DNA from: Chytridium lagenaria
Lineage: Eukaryota > Chytridiomycota > Chytridiomycetes > Chytridiales > Chytridiaceae
Assembly: GCA_025449115.1 (NCBI GenBank)
Contig: JAHLKC010000064.1
Location: 62,001-126,000 of the forward strand
Direction of reading: 5' to 3'
Length of the DNA: 64,000 nt
Made by a program: the position numbers and the translations under genes. This document shows positions 11,955 to 23,305 of this stretch, in pieces. Position 1 is the first letter of the stretch. The number at the start of each line of letters is the position of its first letter. The notes under the pieces were generated by a model. That model was not told the DNA's origin. It made no database searches and saw only the letters and a program-made list of their open reading frames with translations.

Positions 11955-13592
11955 TCAAACAGCAACCAACCCTGGGAGATGAATCTTCTCCTCCTCCCCA
12001 CTCATTCTACCTACCCCCTCCTCCCCTCCCTGAATCTCAATCTTCCTCCCCAAATTCTCCTCCTCACTCTCCACCACAACCTCCACCTCCGCAACCCCCC
12101 TCCCCAACGCTTCCCCAACAACCCCACCAACCGCCCGTCTCACCCTCTCCCTAAACCCCCTCGGCGCAACCCGATACGCCACCACCAACGGCCAAACCAC
12201 AGCCAAAGCCAAAACAGCCGCAGGCGCACACGCCAAAACCGCCATCCCTCCAACCGCCTTCCGCAACGTCGGCGGCATCGCATTCAAGATCCGTTGCGCA
12301 GGTGTCACCACAGCGTGGTGCACAAGTTGCACCGCTGGGCGTGTGAAACGCGCAGCGGCCAGCGTGAGACGCCAGGCGGTGGATGGAGGTGGGGATGCCG
12401 TCGTGACGGTTGTTAAAGAGGGGGTGACGTGGTAATGGGTAAGAATTCGGAGGCGACTTCAACAAAGGTGGTGGCGACAACGGCGATATCGTATGTTGCA
12501 GAGACGGCGGCAAACTGGGTGGCTTGCTGGATATCAATAAGGTCGTCATGTTCGTCATGGACGCGTTCCTCCTCGGGTTGATCGGTTGAGGTGGTTTCTT
12601 CCTCTTCCGCCTCTGTGGACGTCACGGTGGATGGTGGTTCATCCTTGACGAGGCTCTCGACGGATTCAATGGAAGAGGGGATGGATTCCATGGAGAGCAT
12701 GCTCGACGAAGGCATGGGAATCTTTTCCTCAGAAGGATGAGGTTCTAGTTCTCTGGCGGTGGACGTGGTTGGCGCTTCCACGTCTTGAGCGAGAGCGGCG
12801 ACAGAACCGTGGGAGAATGACAACATCTCCCAATTCAGCATACTTTGAATCTTGACGCGATTCATGGGCTGCTAGAGTGAATTCCTTGTCCGATTTTTCA
12901 GCGGCGGGAGCGGCGAAAGCGGTGGTTGTGGTAGCAGTGGTAGGAGTTGCCACAGGCACCTCCTCCTCATCATGCTTGGTGACTTCCTTCTTGCTCAATT
13001 TTCTAAACAAGCTGCCCAAAGCACCAACCGACTTTGAAGGCTCCTTCTTTTCCTGGGCGGAGCGACCACCGTTAAAGGTGGACGAAGCTTGACGGAGACG
13101 GTCTTCGGCTGACACTGGAGTTGTGGATGCCGCAGAAGCAAGCACCGAGATGGGGGAAGCGATGGGTGTTTCTGATGAAGAAGAGATGGGAGTTTGAGGG
13201 GAAGCAACCGTGCTAGTTCCGCTTGCACTCACAGAGGAGATTAGAGGTGCAACAGAGGATTTTGGTTGGACATTGACTTGAAGCTTGCCTTGCGTGGCAG
13301 TCACGGAAGAGGAAGGGAGGGATAAAGGGGGCGGAGCTTGGACGGATGAGGCGGGGGTTGGAAAGAGAGGAGGTGATGACGGAGCTTTGACGGTGGCAGA
13401 CGATGAGGAAGGGGAGCTGGTCGCGTTGGAGGTGGGCGTTGTGCGTCCACTGCCAGCGCTCTCAGCGGTGGAAGATGAGGAGCGGAGGTCGGAATGAGAA
13501 CTGGCACCGTTGCGGTTGTTTCTCTTTTTGCTCTCTGACTTGTTCTTGTTTTTCTTTTTCTGAGGGGCCATGGCTCTAAGGAATCTACCCAA
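11955..13592 (-). CDS. unrecognised Ser/Thr-rich protein with one TM segment
   Basis: I do not recognise this protein. It starts MGRFLRAMAPQKKKNKNKS, a very basic N-terminus, followed by about 200 residues rich in Ser, Thr, Pro and Ala. A short ordered patch reads GALGSLFRKLSKKE. The middle is acidic (TEAEEEETTSTDQPEEE) and leads to ATYDIAVVATTFVEVASEFL, a likely amphipathic helix. The C-terminal third has AVQLVHHAVVTPAQRILNAM and one hydrophobic segment, GGMAVLACAPAAVLALAVVW, followed by basic residues. Two frame changes must be bridged. One, near 12780-12900, could be an intron with the acceptor TTCACTCTAG. The other, near 12430, is restored by one extra C in a C5 run. A membrane-tethered disordered protein is all I can infer. 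Confidence 0.5.
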
Positions 13593-14304
13593 AGTAGACA
13601 GGGATGCGGTGGTTGTGGTGTAAGAGGTGATGGTTGTTGATGGAGGGTTGAAGCGTCAGGAGTGAGTGATGGGATGATGTGGATGAGGGAATGAGGATGA
13701 GGATGAAGAGGTAATAAGTGATGATGATGATGATGATGTGGTTCTTGGATTCAAGTATGTATAAATATATAATTAATAGTTATAATACTTTGTCGGGAAT
13801 TGGTGTAAATAATTTGGTGGTGAATGTGATGGTTGATGAACTATATAAATAAATACTTGTTTGTGAATTAAAAAATAAATAAATAATATAAAAAATAAAA
13901 ATGAAAATTAAATTTTTTAAAAAAAAAACAAACTTTTTTGATATTAAACTTTTTTGAATTAATTTTTTTATGTAACAAAATTTTAATATTATTATTTTTA
14001 TTATAATTAATATTTATTTATTTATTACTTCTCACACCCACATCATCCATCCATCCATCAGTGACGTATGTAAATAATAAATAGAATGATAATAAGGGTT
14101 GTCTAATAATATTTATTAATACCTATTATATCTGACAATTCCATACAAATTAAACAGTTCCTCATGAAATAATAATAATATACTCTACTATATATATTAC
14201 TATGACACAGACACAAATAAATATAAAAATAAAATACATTAATAAATGAATGAATGAATGAATACACAGAATAAATACGGTCTCTTTATTATTATTTATT
14301 ATCA
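13593..14304. other. AT-rich intergenic region with simple repeats
   Basis: This stretch is strongly AT-rich and contains simple repeats: GAT units near 13716-13738, CCAT units near 14048-14060 and AATG units near 14246-14262. It covers the promoter of the minus-strand gene on its left and the 3' flank of CFAP57 on its right. I see no gene in it. Confidence 0.6.
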
Positions 14305-17300
14305 CTACTTGGCTGTAGCTCCGATAATAGTGGCTGATTTGAAAAAGGGTACAGATGGGATACCAGGAGCACCTCTCAACTCTGGTAACAAAATACCCTT
14401 GTGGAGCTGCCCTGGATTCATGGGTTTACTGTTAATGACTTGGATAATGGCCGTCGACGATGTACTTTGCGCACTCTTGATCTTGTAAATCAAGTCAATA
14501 CATAATAATACAGAGTTAATATAGTAAAGACCTTGCTCATCTTCCCCTTTGTCGCCTTTCTCAATGCATTAATCTCTCTGTGTAAAAAGAAAAAGGATAC
14601 CATCAGCCAAAAAGACTCCTCACTGTAAACCAGAAAAAAAGTAAATAATGACAATACTCACCCTATCAACAATTGATTCTCCATCATACTATGTACATTA
14701 TCAGCCCTGTAAGCAATCATATTGGTCTCGGCAGCCCCCCGCAATTCCGTAATCTGCTCCTTCAACATCTCATGTTGTCTCATATATTCCCTCTTCACAT
14801 CCCCATCAATCCCCGAATGCGTCAAATCCGTGATCCCCGTGCAATACTTTTTATGCAGATTCTCAACGCATTTCTAAAATCCATAAACAATAATCAACTG
14901 CATTAATTATAAAGCACTACGAAATGACCCGAAAATATCCATACCTTCATGACAGCGGGTTCCTGGATATACTGAATCGCATCTTGCAACTCGTTACGAA
15001 AGACTTTAAGGTAATGTGTGATATCATGAAGTTTTCGATGCTCTTTAGCGTAATCCGTCTTGGTCGCATCCAATTTATGCGTCAAATCCGAAATCTCTTC
15101 TTCAAGTAGCACTTTTTGTTTGTTAAGAATCTCAAGTTCAAAGTTGATATCCTAACAAATTCAAAGTCAACACCTCTCAGGCGTGAAAAACAAAGGGGAA
15201 GGGGGATGCAACAAAAAATTCAACGGGTTAAAAAATAGTGTTACCCGAATCTGCCCCGTCATTTCCTGAATGTTATTCTCACGAGGCTCCACTTGCTCCT
15301 TCAACTCCTTGATTCTGAAATCCAACACAAACTTGAACTTTTCCAACTCTTGATTCTTTTTCTTCAAATCATACACTCTCCGTTCCTTATCCTGAATCAA
15401 CTCATCTCGTTCCGCCATCTACGCCAAAAAAAATATAATAATAATTAACAATGTAAACTAACAAAAATCAACATTTTCAAAAAAAAAAAACAACCACATA
15501 CATCCTTTTTAAACGTCGCAATTTCCTTCTCAAGCATCCCAATCACCCCCTTCAATTTCTTTTCATCCTCCTTCATCCTCTGAATCTCATTCTTATTATC
15601 CTCAATATCCTTATTCAACGTATTAAACTTCTTCCTCATGATCCCATTCTCCCCTTCAATCGCGCTCCCTCCTCTCGTTCCGCTCTCAACTTTTTCTCAT
15701 ACCGAGCAGACAGAATCTGAATCTCCGAATCAATATCCTCAGCATTCTGTCGACCCATCTCCTCAAACTCTGATAACTGCTGATGCGTTTCATCATGAAG
15801 CTACACATACATCATTAAAACAACATCACCAGCTAAAGATGACCCCTTCTTTACCAAACAATCAACACTTACCCGTGCGATTTCCGCGCTCTTCATGTTC
15901 AACCTCGCCTCCGCCTCTGCTTGTGCATCAGAGAGTGCGCGTTGCGTTGACGCCTCAAATTCCTTCATTTGTTTTTGCCACTGTTCTTGAAGTTGACCAG
16001 CGTTGGCTTGAAGGTCCTGGAATTTCTCGTACTCTTCCATGAGTTGTTGGTTGTATTTGGTTTCAATCTCCTGTATAACGTGGCGGGGTTAGTGGATGTG
16101 GGGGAAACTTTCATGGCGATATAAGATGAGACGGAGGTTGTGCGGAAATGGAAAGACGGGATGTTTTTGTAAAACGTCAACGGAAAGAAATGAGCCCGTA
16201 TTTCACGCTAAAAGTATAATCCGGAAATCCGAAAGAATCATCACCCCGAAATCCCTCCTTAAGTCACCACCTCGAAGTCCCACATCAAAATCATGACCCC
16301 GAAATCCCATCCAACACAAAAAAAAACAAAAAAAAAACAAACAAAAAAACAATCAATCAATCAAAAAACAAAACACATACATGTAACTCATGCATATGCC
16401 GTCCCTTCACCCCCTGCAACTCCTCCTCATGTTTAACCTCCTCCTTATCCTTCTCCGTCCTCAACACCGAAGTCGAAATCTTAAGCGCCTCAATCTCCTG
16501 CGAATACTTTTCCGTAATCTCCTTCAACTTTTCATTGAAATTCATATCTTTCAACCGAAGCTGATACTCATGCTCAAGTTTCAATTCCTCCAACGACCGG
16601 AGAAGTTCAGACATGAGTATAGTTTTCTCTTCAAGATCGGATTTGGTGATAAGGATCTTTGAAACATTCAGCCCAAAGAAAAACCACATGGTTGTTACCT
16701 CATCGGCAAACATCAACCCTCGATCTCGTTTGATGGCGCGGTCGTCTTTATCGGAGATACGGTAGACGTACATGCATCCGTCTTCGGCGACGCTGAAGAG
16801 GAATTGATCGTCGTAGCTGATACGGAGTTTGGAGACAGCGGCAGAGTGGGCTTGGTGTTCTTGAAAGTCTTCCGGGTCGCCCGTTAAAGGGAACTTCATG
16901 GAGCGGATTTGACCGGTTGCGGTGCCTATGTGATTATTTTTTGGAGGTACGCGATTAGAAAGAAAGGAGTTTGAGACATGGGTTAGAAAGAAAGGGGGTA
17001 GGGAAAGCGAGGTTAGGGTAGAAAGAGAGGGGTTAAGTATGGACAAGTGAGGGGTTAGAAAGGGAGGAAGGAAAGATTGAAAGTGAGGAGGGATAGAGAA
17101 GGGATGGGAGTACCTGTGAACATCATTTTGCCGTTATGTGATATGATGATTTGGGTGAGAACAACGTTGGTTTCAACTGAGCAGGTAACGGTGGATTCAT
17201 TGATTTCCTATGACGCATCAAAATCCCATTCTCACCAGAATAAATAAAAACATAAAATATAAAAATGATAAAAAACTTCAACTAGCCCCCCCAAAAAAAA

Positions 17301-19974
17301 AAAACAACAACAAGCTCAAACAACCAATGAAACCCCTAAAGTTTTTCCTCACCTTCAAAACCTTATCCGACCCAACCGCATACACACTCTTCCCATTAAC
17401 GCTACACACTGCACTCGTATACCCACAACTCTTTAAAATATGTTCACTCTCCCTCTTCAGATCCTTCACAAGCCACGTGTAAACCGCACCATCGCTCCCA
17501 GCTGAGACGAGAACATTGTCATCAGGCGTCCAGTGGAGAGATCGGACTTTGCCATTGTGGCCTTTGAGGTTGCCTATGTTGTCAAAGGTCCAGGTGGAGT
17601 AGAGTTGGATCATGTTGCCGTGGACGGCGGCAAAGATGTGGCCGCCGTGGGAGAAACGACACTGGGGAGGAGTTAGGGGGGAAGGTTTGTGAGGCGGAAA
17701 GAGGTCGGTATGGAAGAGGGTTATGTGGAGGGTGATGTAAAAGAGGGCGACATTAATTTTTTTTTCGAAAGACGTGATTGAAGTATGTGTAAAGTTGTGG
17801 GTCAACGATATAGTGACGGTAGTTTTTCAAAAGGCGGGTTTGGGGCATGTACAAAATTGTAGTGAAGGAGTGATAAAGATAAGTGAACATATCCGCTTAC
17901 CTCTCGACACCCTCTAATACTAAACTCCTTAAACAATCTAAAATCATCCATAAGCACATTCAACAGCCTCAATTTATCGCTAAACCCCACAAGCAAGTAC
18001 AATCCTGAAGGGTGAAGCGACACCGAGTAAGCTTCTTCAGGAAAATACTTGCAGAGCTCGCATACGCCGGTCATGTAGTTCCATATACGGATCGATCGGT
18101 CGGACCCACAGGTCACCATGATGGTTTGCGACAGCAGAGATCGAGACCGGTGATGGAACCGTGGTGGTAGGGTTGGAAGAGTTGGTCAAATTTCACGTCT
18201 TCGCCCTGGAAGATGATGCTTTGTTAGGATGTAGTATATAAAAACGTATAGAATGGAACATGGAAAGGCAATATACAAAAACAAAAGGCGTAAAAAAAAT
18301 AAAGAGAAGACATTGACATTGGAGTTGAGACAAAGTTGTGGAAAGAAAGTCAAGTGTATACAAGAGTTTAAAAATACTTTAAAACACCGCAAAGACAAAA
18401 AAGGATGAATTTAATAAGGAAATGATTTAAACAAGATTTACCATACCTTTATAAAATCTGACCACGTCAACGGTATCTTCAACATGCTATTCGTCTCCAA
18501 CAACGCAATCAACCCCCTCCGACCCACTCACCGCCATACTCCTCACAACCATCCCCTCCTCCGGCAACGGCAATCTCCACATCATCTTATACCCCTCTCT
18601 ATCCACCCCCTTCTCAAAAACCTCCACCGCGCCCCCAACACCCGCCACAAGGAACCCACGACCAATACTCACGATGACATGAACCGAGGGAGGTGCAGAT
18701 GGAAGCGTTGGAGCTGCGTGTTGGATGTGGTGGGAGAGTGTGGTGGGAGGGGGAGCGGGGACACCGAAATTGAGCTCAACGAGGAATTCGTTGTTGGAGA
18801 TGATGAGGATTTTGGCGTCAGAGGTGCCGACCGCTATGCGTTCGTTTTGGAGCCAGGCGTGACAGCGGAGTTCCTGTTACGACCATGACGTTAACAAAGA
18901 AAATGATTTTAACAAAAACACCATTGTCGCAGAATAACAGGAAGAAAGAACTCCATTAGATCATAAGAGGATCCCCATATATCATTAAATCAAACTAGTT
19001 CACAAACCGCAGGAGTTAAGAAAAACAAACAAAAACCAACCTTGAATGCCGGCATCCTCGGTTGACTCATCTGAAACGCCCCCTCGCTATAATGAAAAAT
19101 CTTCAAGAACCTTTCACTCAACACCCCAATCTGACATCCATCCGTTGGGCAAATACTAATCTGAATAATCGAACCTCCAGCAGTCACAGGCGGTTTTGAA
19201 AAAGTCCCACCAGTATAAGGACCACCCGAGATGCTTGCTGTTCGCGCGGTCCGGTCAGGAAACCGCATTTGAGGGTCTTCCAGTGCTTTTGCGGGTTGAG
19301 GGAGAACGCATATGGTGGCGATGAGTTTTCCCTTTTCCCAGGCGTAGTAATGAAGAATCCATTCAGGACCACCGAGTTGGGCGGCGAGGTAGCGGGTGTC
19401 GGAGGAGAATGCCATGGAAATGAATTCCTGATAGGGGTGTTATTTTTTTGAAGGGGATGTAATGGGGGTTTTACCCTTGCTGTGCCTTGGGAATCGCTAG
19501 TGGCGTGGAGAGTGCGACGTTTGCGGAAACTATGGAGATCGTAGATGTTGATGGCGGGTTTTAGGGCACGTTCGGATACGGCAAAGACGTGACGGTCCGG
19601 GGAAATCATGACTGCTGCGATTCCTTCGGCTTTTTCGGTGGCAGGAAAGAATTTTTGGGATTTGGAGTCCATGTCGGCCACTATTGAATGTAGATGTATG
19701 TGTGGTATGTCAATTTATCAACGCGTTCGAGGTAGGAATGTGGGAAGTTAAAGTTAAGGTCATGTAACTATGACTTCTAATTTAAGCTACTTTACCTACG
19801 ACATTGCACCCCGCAAAGTAGAGCACTGTGTTCTCGTCAACGTAAAACACATTCTCTTTTGATTGCGACGGGCTGATACCAAATACATGGCTATTGGGAA
19901 TCAATTGTCAGTCATCATCATTGAGTTTGTCAAGTTCAAACAACACACCTGTGAGCGACCGAGGCAATCGACAT
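14305..19974 (-). CDS. CFAP57: cilia- and flagella-associated protein 57
   Basis: CFAP57 is an axonemal protein linked to inner-arm dynein regulation in motile cilia. The N-terminus, [15 protein letters not shown] and [17 protein letters not shown], follows the animal protein. The WD40 part includes [71 protein letters not shown] and [20 protein letters not shown]. The coiled-coil half includes [58 protein letters not shown] and [14 protein letters not shown], nearly identical in pattern to human CFAP57. Over ten introns are present. One base is missing from the C4 run at 15651-15654: restoring it turns a stop into [12 protein letters not shown], as in animals. This gene is the best evidence that the organism swims. 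The start is the ATG of a short first exon (19974) spliced at AG/GTGTGT. Confidence 0.92.
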
Positions 19975-20338
19975 GATGGGTGAGTGGTGCTATCAGCGGA
20001 ACAGGGAGTGGCGGTAGTCGTTTTTGTTCCCAATGAATATGATTGATTGCTTTTCTACGAAGTAGGTGTGCTTGATTAGAGGTCCTCCCCTTGTCTGAGG
20101 ATGACTGTAGTAATGCCAAAGTCCGACAGAGAATGAATGATCAACACTCCTCCTCCTTTAAGCAGCCGGTTGCGTATCAGATATTCAAAAAACTCAGCGC
20201 AATCATGCGTCGTCCTTAACGAATGCGTGTATCGCCTGCAATGCAATAGCCTCGCTGTCAACAAAGAATCGTTCTTTCGCTCGACAAACAACAAAAAAAC
20301 AAATCAGTTTGTAAGTGAGGAAAATTTTCACCCAGGAC
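19975..20338. promoter_or_regulatory. divergent promoter region between CFAP57 and F-box gene
   Basis: The two flanking genes start outward from this 364-bp gap. It contains no credible coding sequence. A GTAAGTGAGG just before the + strand ATG could be a donor of a 5' UTR intron, but no matching acceptor is obvious. Confidence 0.45.
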
Positions 20339-22055
20339 ATGGAAGAGAATGGCCATGATGCGCAAGGACTACCGGACAACACATATGAAGGGAACACCGC
20401 TCAGCAAACGTCATCTGCGGCAGCTTTTGAAGCATCTCTGCTAGCATATCAGTATATGCTGAATGGAGGTGCACCTGATGATTTGGATGATGACGACGAG
20501 GACGAGGATTCCGAGTTCGACAGCGAGGACAACTCGGATCATTCATCTTCAGCACCCTCACATCCGGGCCGCTTTCTAAGACCAAGCGTTCCAAAGCAGC
20601 TACACCGGAAATCAACTGAAGCTTCCATCCATAACCCAGGGAGCTACGTTCTCTCCATGTCATGTATTGCGCTAAGGCAATCCCAGAACGCCCTTCTGCA
20701 ACTACGAAAGCTCTTGTCCTCGCAAAATGCACCCGGAACATCCAGTCTGGATATGAACCGCTTTAACACACCGGAGTTGGCGCGATATATTGACGATTCG
20801 ATGAGGTTGACGGACCTTGTGTTGGATTTGTCGAAGCCTGTAAATTGCCAAAGTGGTATCGACACGGCGACACGACCGGTTCCAAGAGCGCATCGATCCG
20901 TTTTACCGTTTTCACCGGATATCATGTGGCTCGTTATGTCGTATCTCAACAATCCGAATGATCTTGTACAAATGGTGGAGGCGGGAAGGTTATTGGAGGA
21001 CCTGCTCGAGAGAAACTGTGGGGTTTTGTGGTAGGACGTCGCTTCAATTCTTGCTTACCTGATTATTTTATAGAGAATAACTCGTACCAACAAACTGGAA
21101 TTCTCTCTACGGCTCATGAAGCTTCTTACCCTCATCATTTCATCATCTAGTCTTGGCCCGCTCATCAAAGAATTAGAACTCGACACCTCCGATAAACCCA
21201 CACTTACAGCCTCAAACACACCAACATTACATAATCCCTTCAACTGGGGCAACTTTGACGCAAATATTGCCAAAGAACTAATTCAACGCCTTCCATCTCT
21301 TCAAAGCCTTTACCTACACTCAAAAGTCGACTATTACCATATCCCTATCCTTTCACTCCCTTCCGACACTCTCCTTCATCTCGACCTCTCAGATGACGGT
21401 ATCAACACCCAAATAGCCCTCCAATCTCTCCCCGCTTCCCACACCTCCGCGAACTCTTTCTCAGAGACTGCAGCGACATGAACACGAAGGGTTCGTTGTC
21501 CTCATAGATGGGTGCCCAAATCTTCGTATCGTTGGATTGAACGGTTGCGAGAAATTGACGGACGCGTCAATAGACCATCTCGCGAAAATTTGTGGGGCAA
21601 ATTTGGAAGCCGTCGCGTTTGGATTTCGACAGAAGCTGTCTGATGCGTCTGTGCACAGCCTCGTCAAATACTGCCCGTCTTTACGCGCTTTATACTTGGA
21701 CGGACATGACTCTATCACCGAGACGCCGATTTTAGAGTTGGTTGAATCTCGGGGTGGGCAAATTACAACTCTTGCTATTAGTTTTTGTGACATTACCAAC
21801 CGTCTACTGGAAGCCGTGGCCTTGCAATGCAAAAACGCTAAAGCCTTGTCATTTAATGGGTGTGGACATCTTGTGAATGATGAGGCTATTGAAGTCTTGA
21901 TGCACAGCTGCACCAAGCTGAAGGTTTTGGAACTTGACTCAAATAAGGGGGTTTCGAGAAAACTTCAGAAAGTTGTGCAGAAACGCTTTGGGAATGACGT
22001 GCCATCGATTGCGAAGGAGTTTTCATATTACTATCGAAGGGCTTTTTTTGAGTAG
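20339..22055 (+). CDS. F-box and leucine-rich-repeat protein
   Basis: This is a probable SCF ubiquitin-ligase substrate receptor. The protein starts MEENGHDAQG, has a very acidic stretch (LDDDDEDEDSEFDSED), then an F-box-like segment LPFSPDIMWLVMSYLNNPND with LVQMVEAGRLLEDLLERN. An LRR array follows: LQSLYLHSKVD, FPHLRELFLRDCSDMNTKGF, LRIVGLNGCEKLTDASIDHL, LRALYLDGHDSITETPILEL, ITTLAISFCDITNRLLEAVA, AKALSFNGCGHLVNDEAIEV and LKVLELDSNKGVSRKL. These are cysteine-containing (AMN1/FBXL-type) repeats. A short intron of about 50 nt (21023-21073) joins the F-box to the LRRs. One C is missing from the C4 run at 21430-21433; with it the frame reads straight through SLPRFPHLRELFLRDC. The substrate cannot be told. 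Confidence 0.8.
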
Positions 22056-22200
22056 GGGCTTGTGTGGAAAGTACTCATGATACCCGTTAGTATGTCCGTT
22101 TGTTTTTATTCTTTGCTGACGCCAGGGTTTTTGTTAATGAGTTGGGGTGTGATTTTAGGGATACCCTTTATTTTTGTAATGGTGTTGGGTTTTTAAAAAA

Positions 22201-22271
22201 TTGTGGAAGAGCCTTTTTTTATTGATGCTCGTTTGAATTGTGGAAAGACCTTTTTTTATTGACGCTCGTGT
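22201..22271. repeat. 34-bp direct duplication over the phosphatase stop codon
   Basis: Positions 22201-22234 and 22238-22271 are near-identical (TTGTGGAA.., then a T7 run, ATTGA[TC]GCTCGT). The right copy contains the last codons and the TAA stop (minus strand, 22256-22258) of the phosphatase gene; the left copy is its echo in the 3' flank. Confidence 0.8.
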
Positions 22272-23275
22272 GTCAATAAAAAGTCTTTTAAGGCAGTTCG
22301 CTTCTCTAAGGGGAAGCCGAGATGCGTCCAGTAAGCGTCGACGCTGCCAAACTTCTCGCGGATAAAAGATAGTGTTTTGACCATAACTTCTGGTGGGACG
22401 TCGGCGAATTGGGGAGACAAACCGAGTTTCGCAGCTTCCACGACTATCTTTGCGTGGCTGGTTCGTAGAAGATGACCAGATAATGCGTAATCGGAGACAA
22501 TAATATTCTCTGAACGTCTAAGCAAGCAAGTAACAGTGCTATAAAGAAATGTTAAACGGTTATTTGAAATGCGGAACCATTTACTCACCTACTGTAAGTC
22601 CGGTCCTATCTTTTCCTGCGGTGCAATGAATTAAAAGAGGGTAAGATTTTGGTTGAGATAAAACAGTAAAAACTTGTTTCATTTCCCGTTGCGAATGCAT
22701 GATCAAGGTTTTATACAACCCGAAAAGTCCCTCTTGCTCAAGGAAAGAATTCTTGAGGAGGTACTTTTGAGCTTGTGCTCGGTAACCCGTAAGGACGAGA
22801 AAAATACCCCAAAGACGAACAAAGAAAGGAAGGGTCCCCCAAACCACATTTTTCAGCGGTTTTAGAAGATCCACTTTGTGCATGATCCCTTTTGACATTC
22901 GGTCATCGCCTCTTCCTGTATAATAATCGATAAGTTGCGTGGTTGGTTCGGAAGTCTTGGAATCGATGACGGGTTTCTTGTGAAGTTCTTGAGAGGATCG
23001 TAAATCGAGTATGGAGGAGATACCTAGATCGTTGACTATGCGTTGAGTGTCGGAACGGGATGCTTCGTAAGGGTTTGCCGATCGGAATATCATGCCATGA
23101 CGGACGTATCTGCATGGCAAAATCATGTACGGTGTAAGAAAAAGAGAGTGAAGAAACACATCCTGTGACGTTTGCTCGTCCTTACCTGCCGTCTTTAGAT
23201 TTTTTCCCAGCGCCCGCATCTCTAAAGTTGAGGACGTTTCTCGAGTGTGATGACACCCACTATTTCGTCTGTCAT
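22256..23275 (-). CDS. tyrosine phosphatase, Y_phosphatase3 family
   Basis: This is a dual-specificity-like phosphatase of the family that includes bacterial and fungal protein-tyrosine/lipid phosphatases. The N-terminal motif VLNFRDAGAGKKSKDGRYVR is followed by HGMIFRSANPYEA, then ISSILDLRSSQELHKKP. The catalytic P-loop is LLIHCTAGKDRTGLTV, with the nucleophilic Cys, the CxxGKDRTG lysine and the Arg. The C-terminal exons give VPPEVMVKTLSFIREKFGS and VDAYWTHLGF. Three introns are seen. The likely start MTDEIVGVITLE at 23275 is out of frame with VLNFRD by one or two bases near 23237. If that start is right, only 30 bp separate it from the start of the divergent Lam-type gene. Whether it acts on protein or phosphoinositide is not shown by the sequence. 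Confidence 0.8.
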
Positions 23276-23305
23276 GCGATTTTAACTTTAGTTAAAAAAA
23301 TTCAA
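23276..23305. promoter_or_regulatory. 30-bp head-to-head gap with a TTAAC palindrome
   Basis: The gap between the two divergent start codons contains TTAACTTTAGTTAA (23282-23295), an inverted repeat of TTAAC around TTTA, followed by an A run. A promoter this short implies that transcription of each gene starts inside its neighbour, or that one ATG is misassigned. Confidence 0.4.

Noticed and set aside
23165..23305. An upstream extension of the Lam-type gene into the phosphatase exon
   Set aside because: The extension overlaps the conserved NFRD/RYVRHG exon of the phosphatase in antisense. The ATG at 23306 is a better start.
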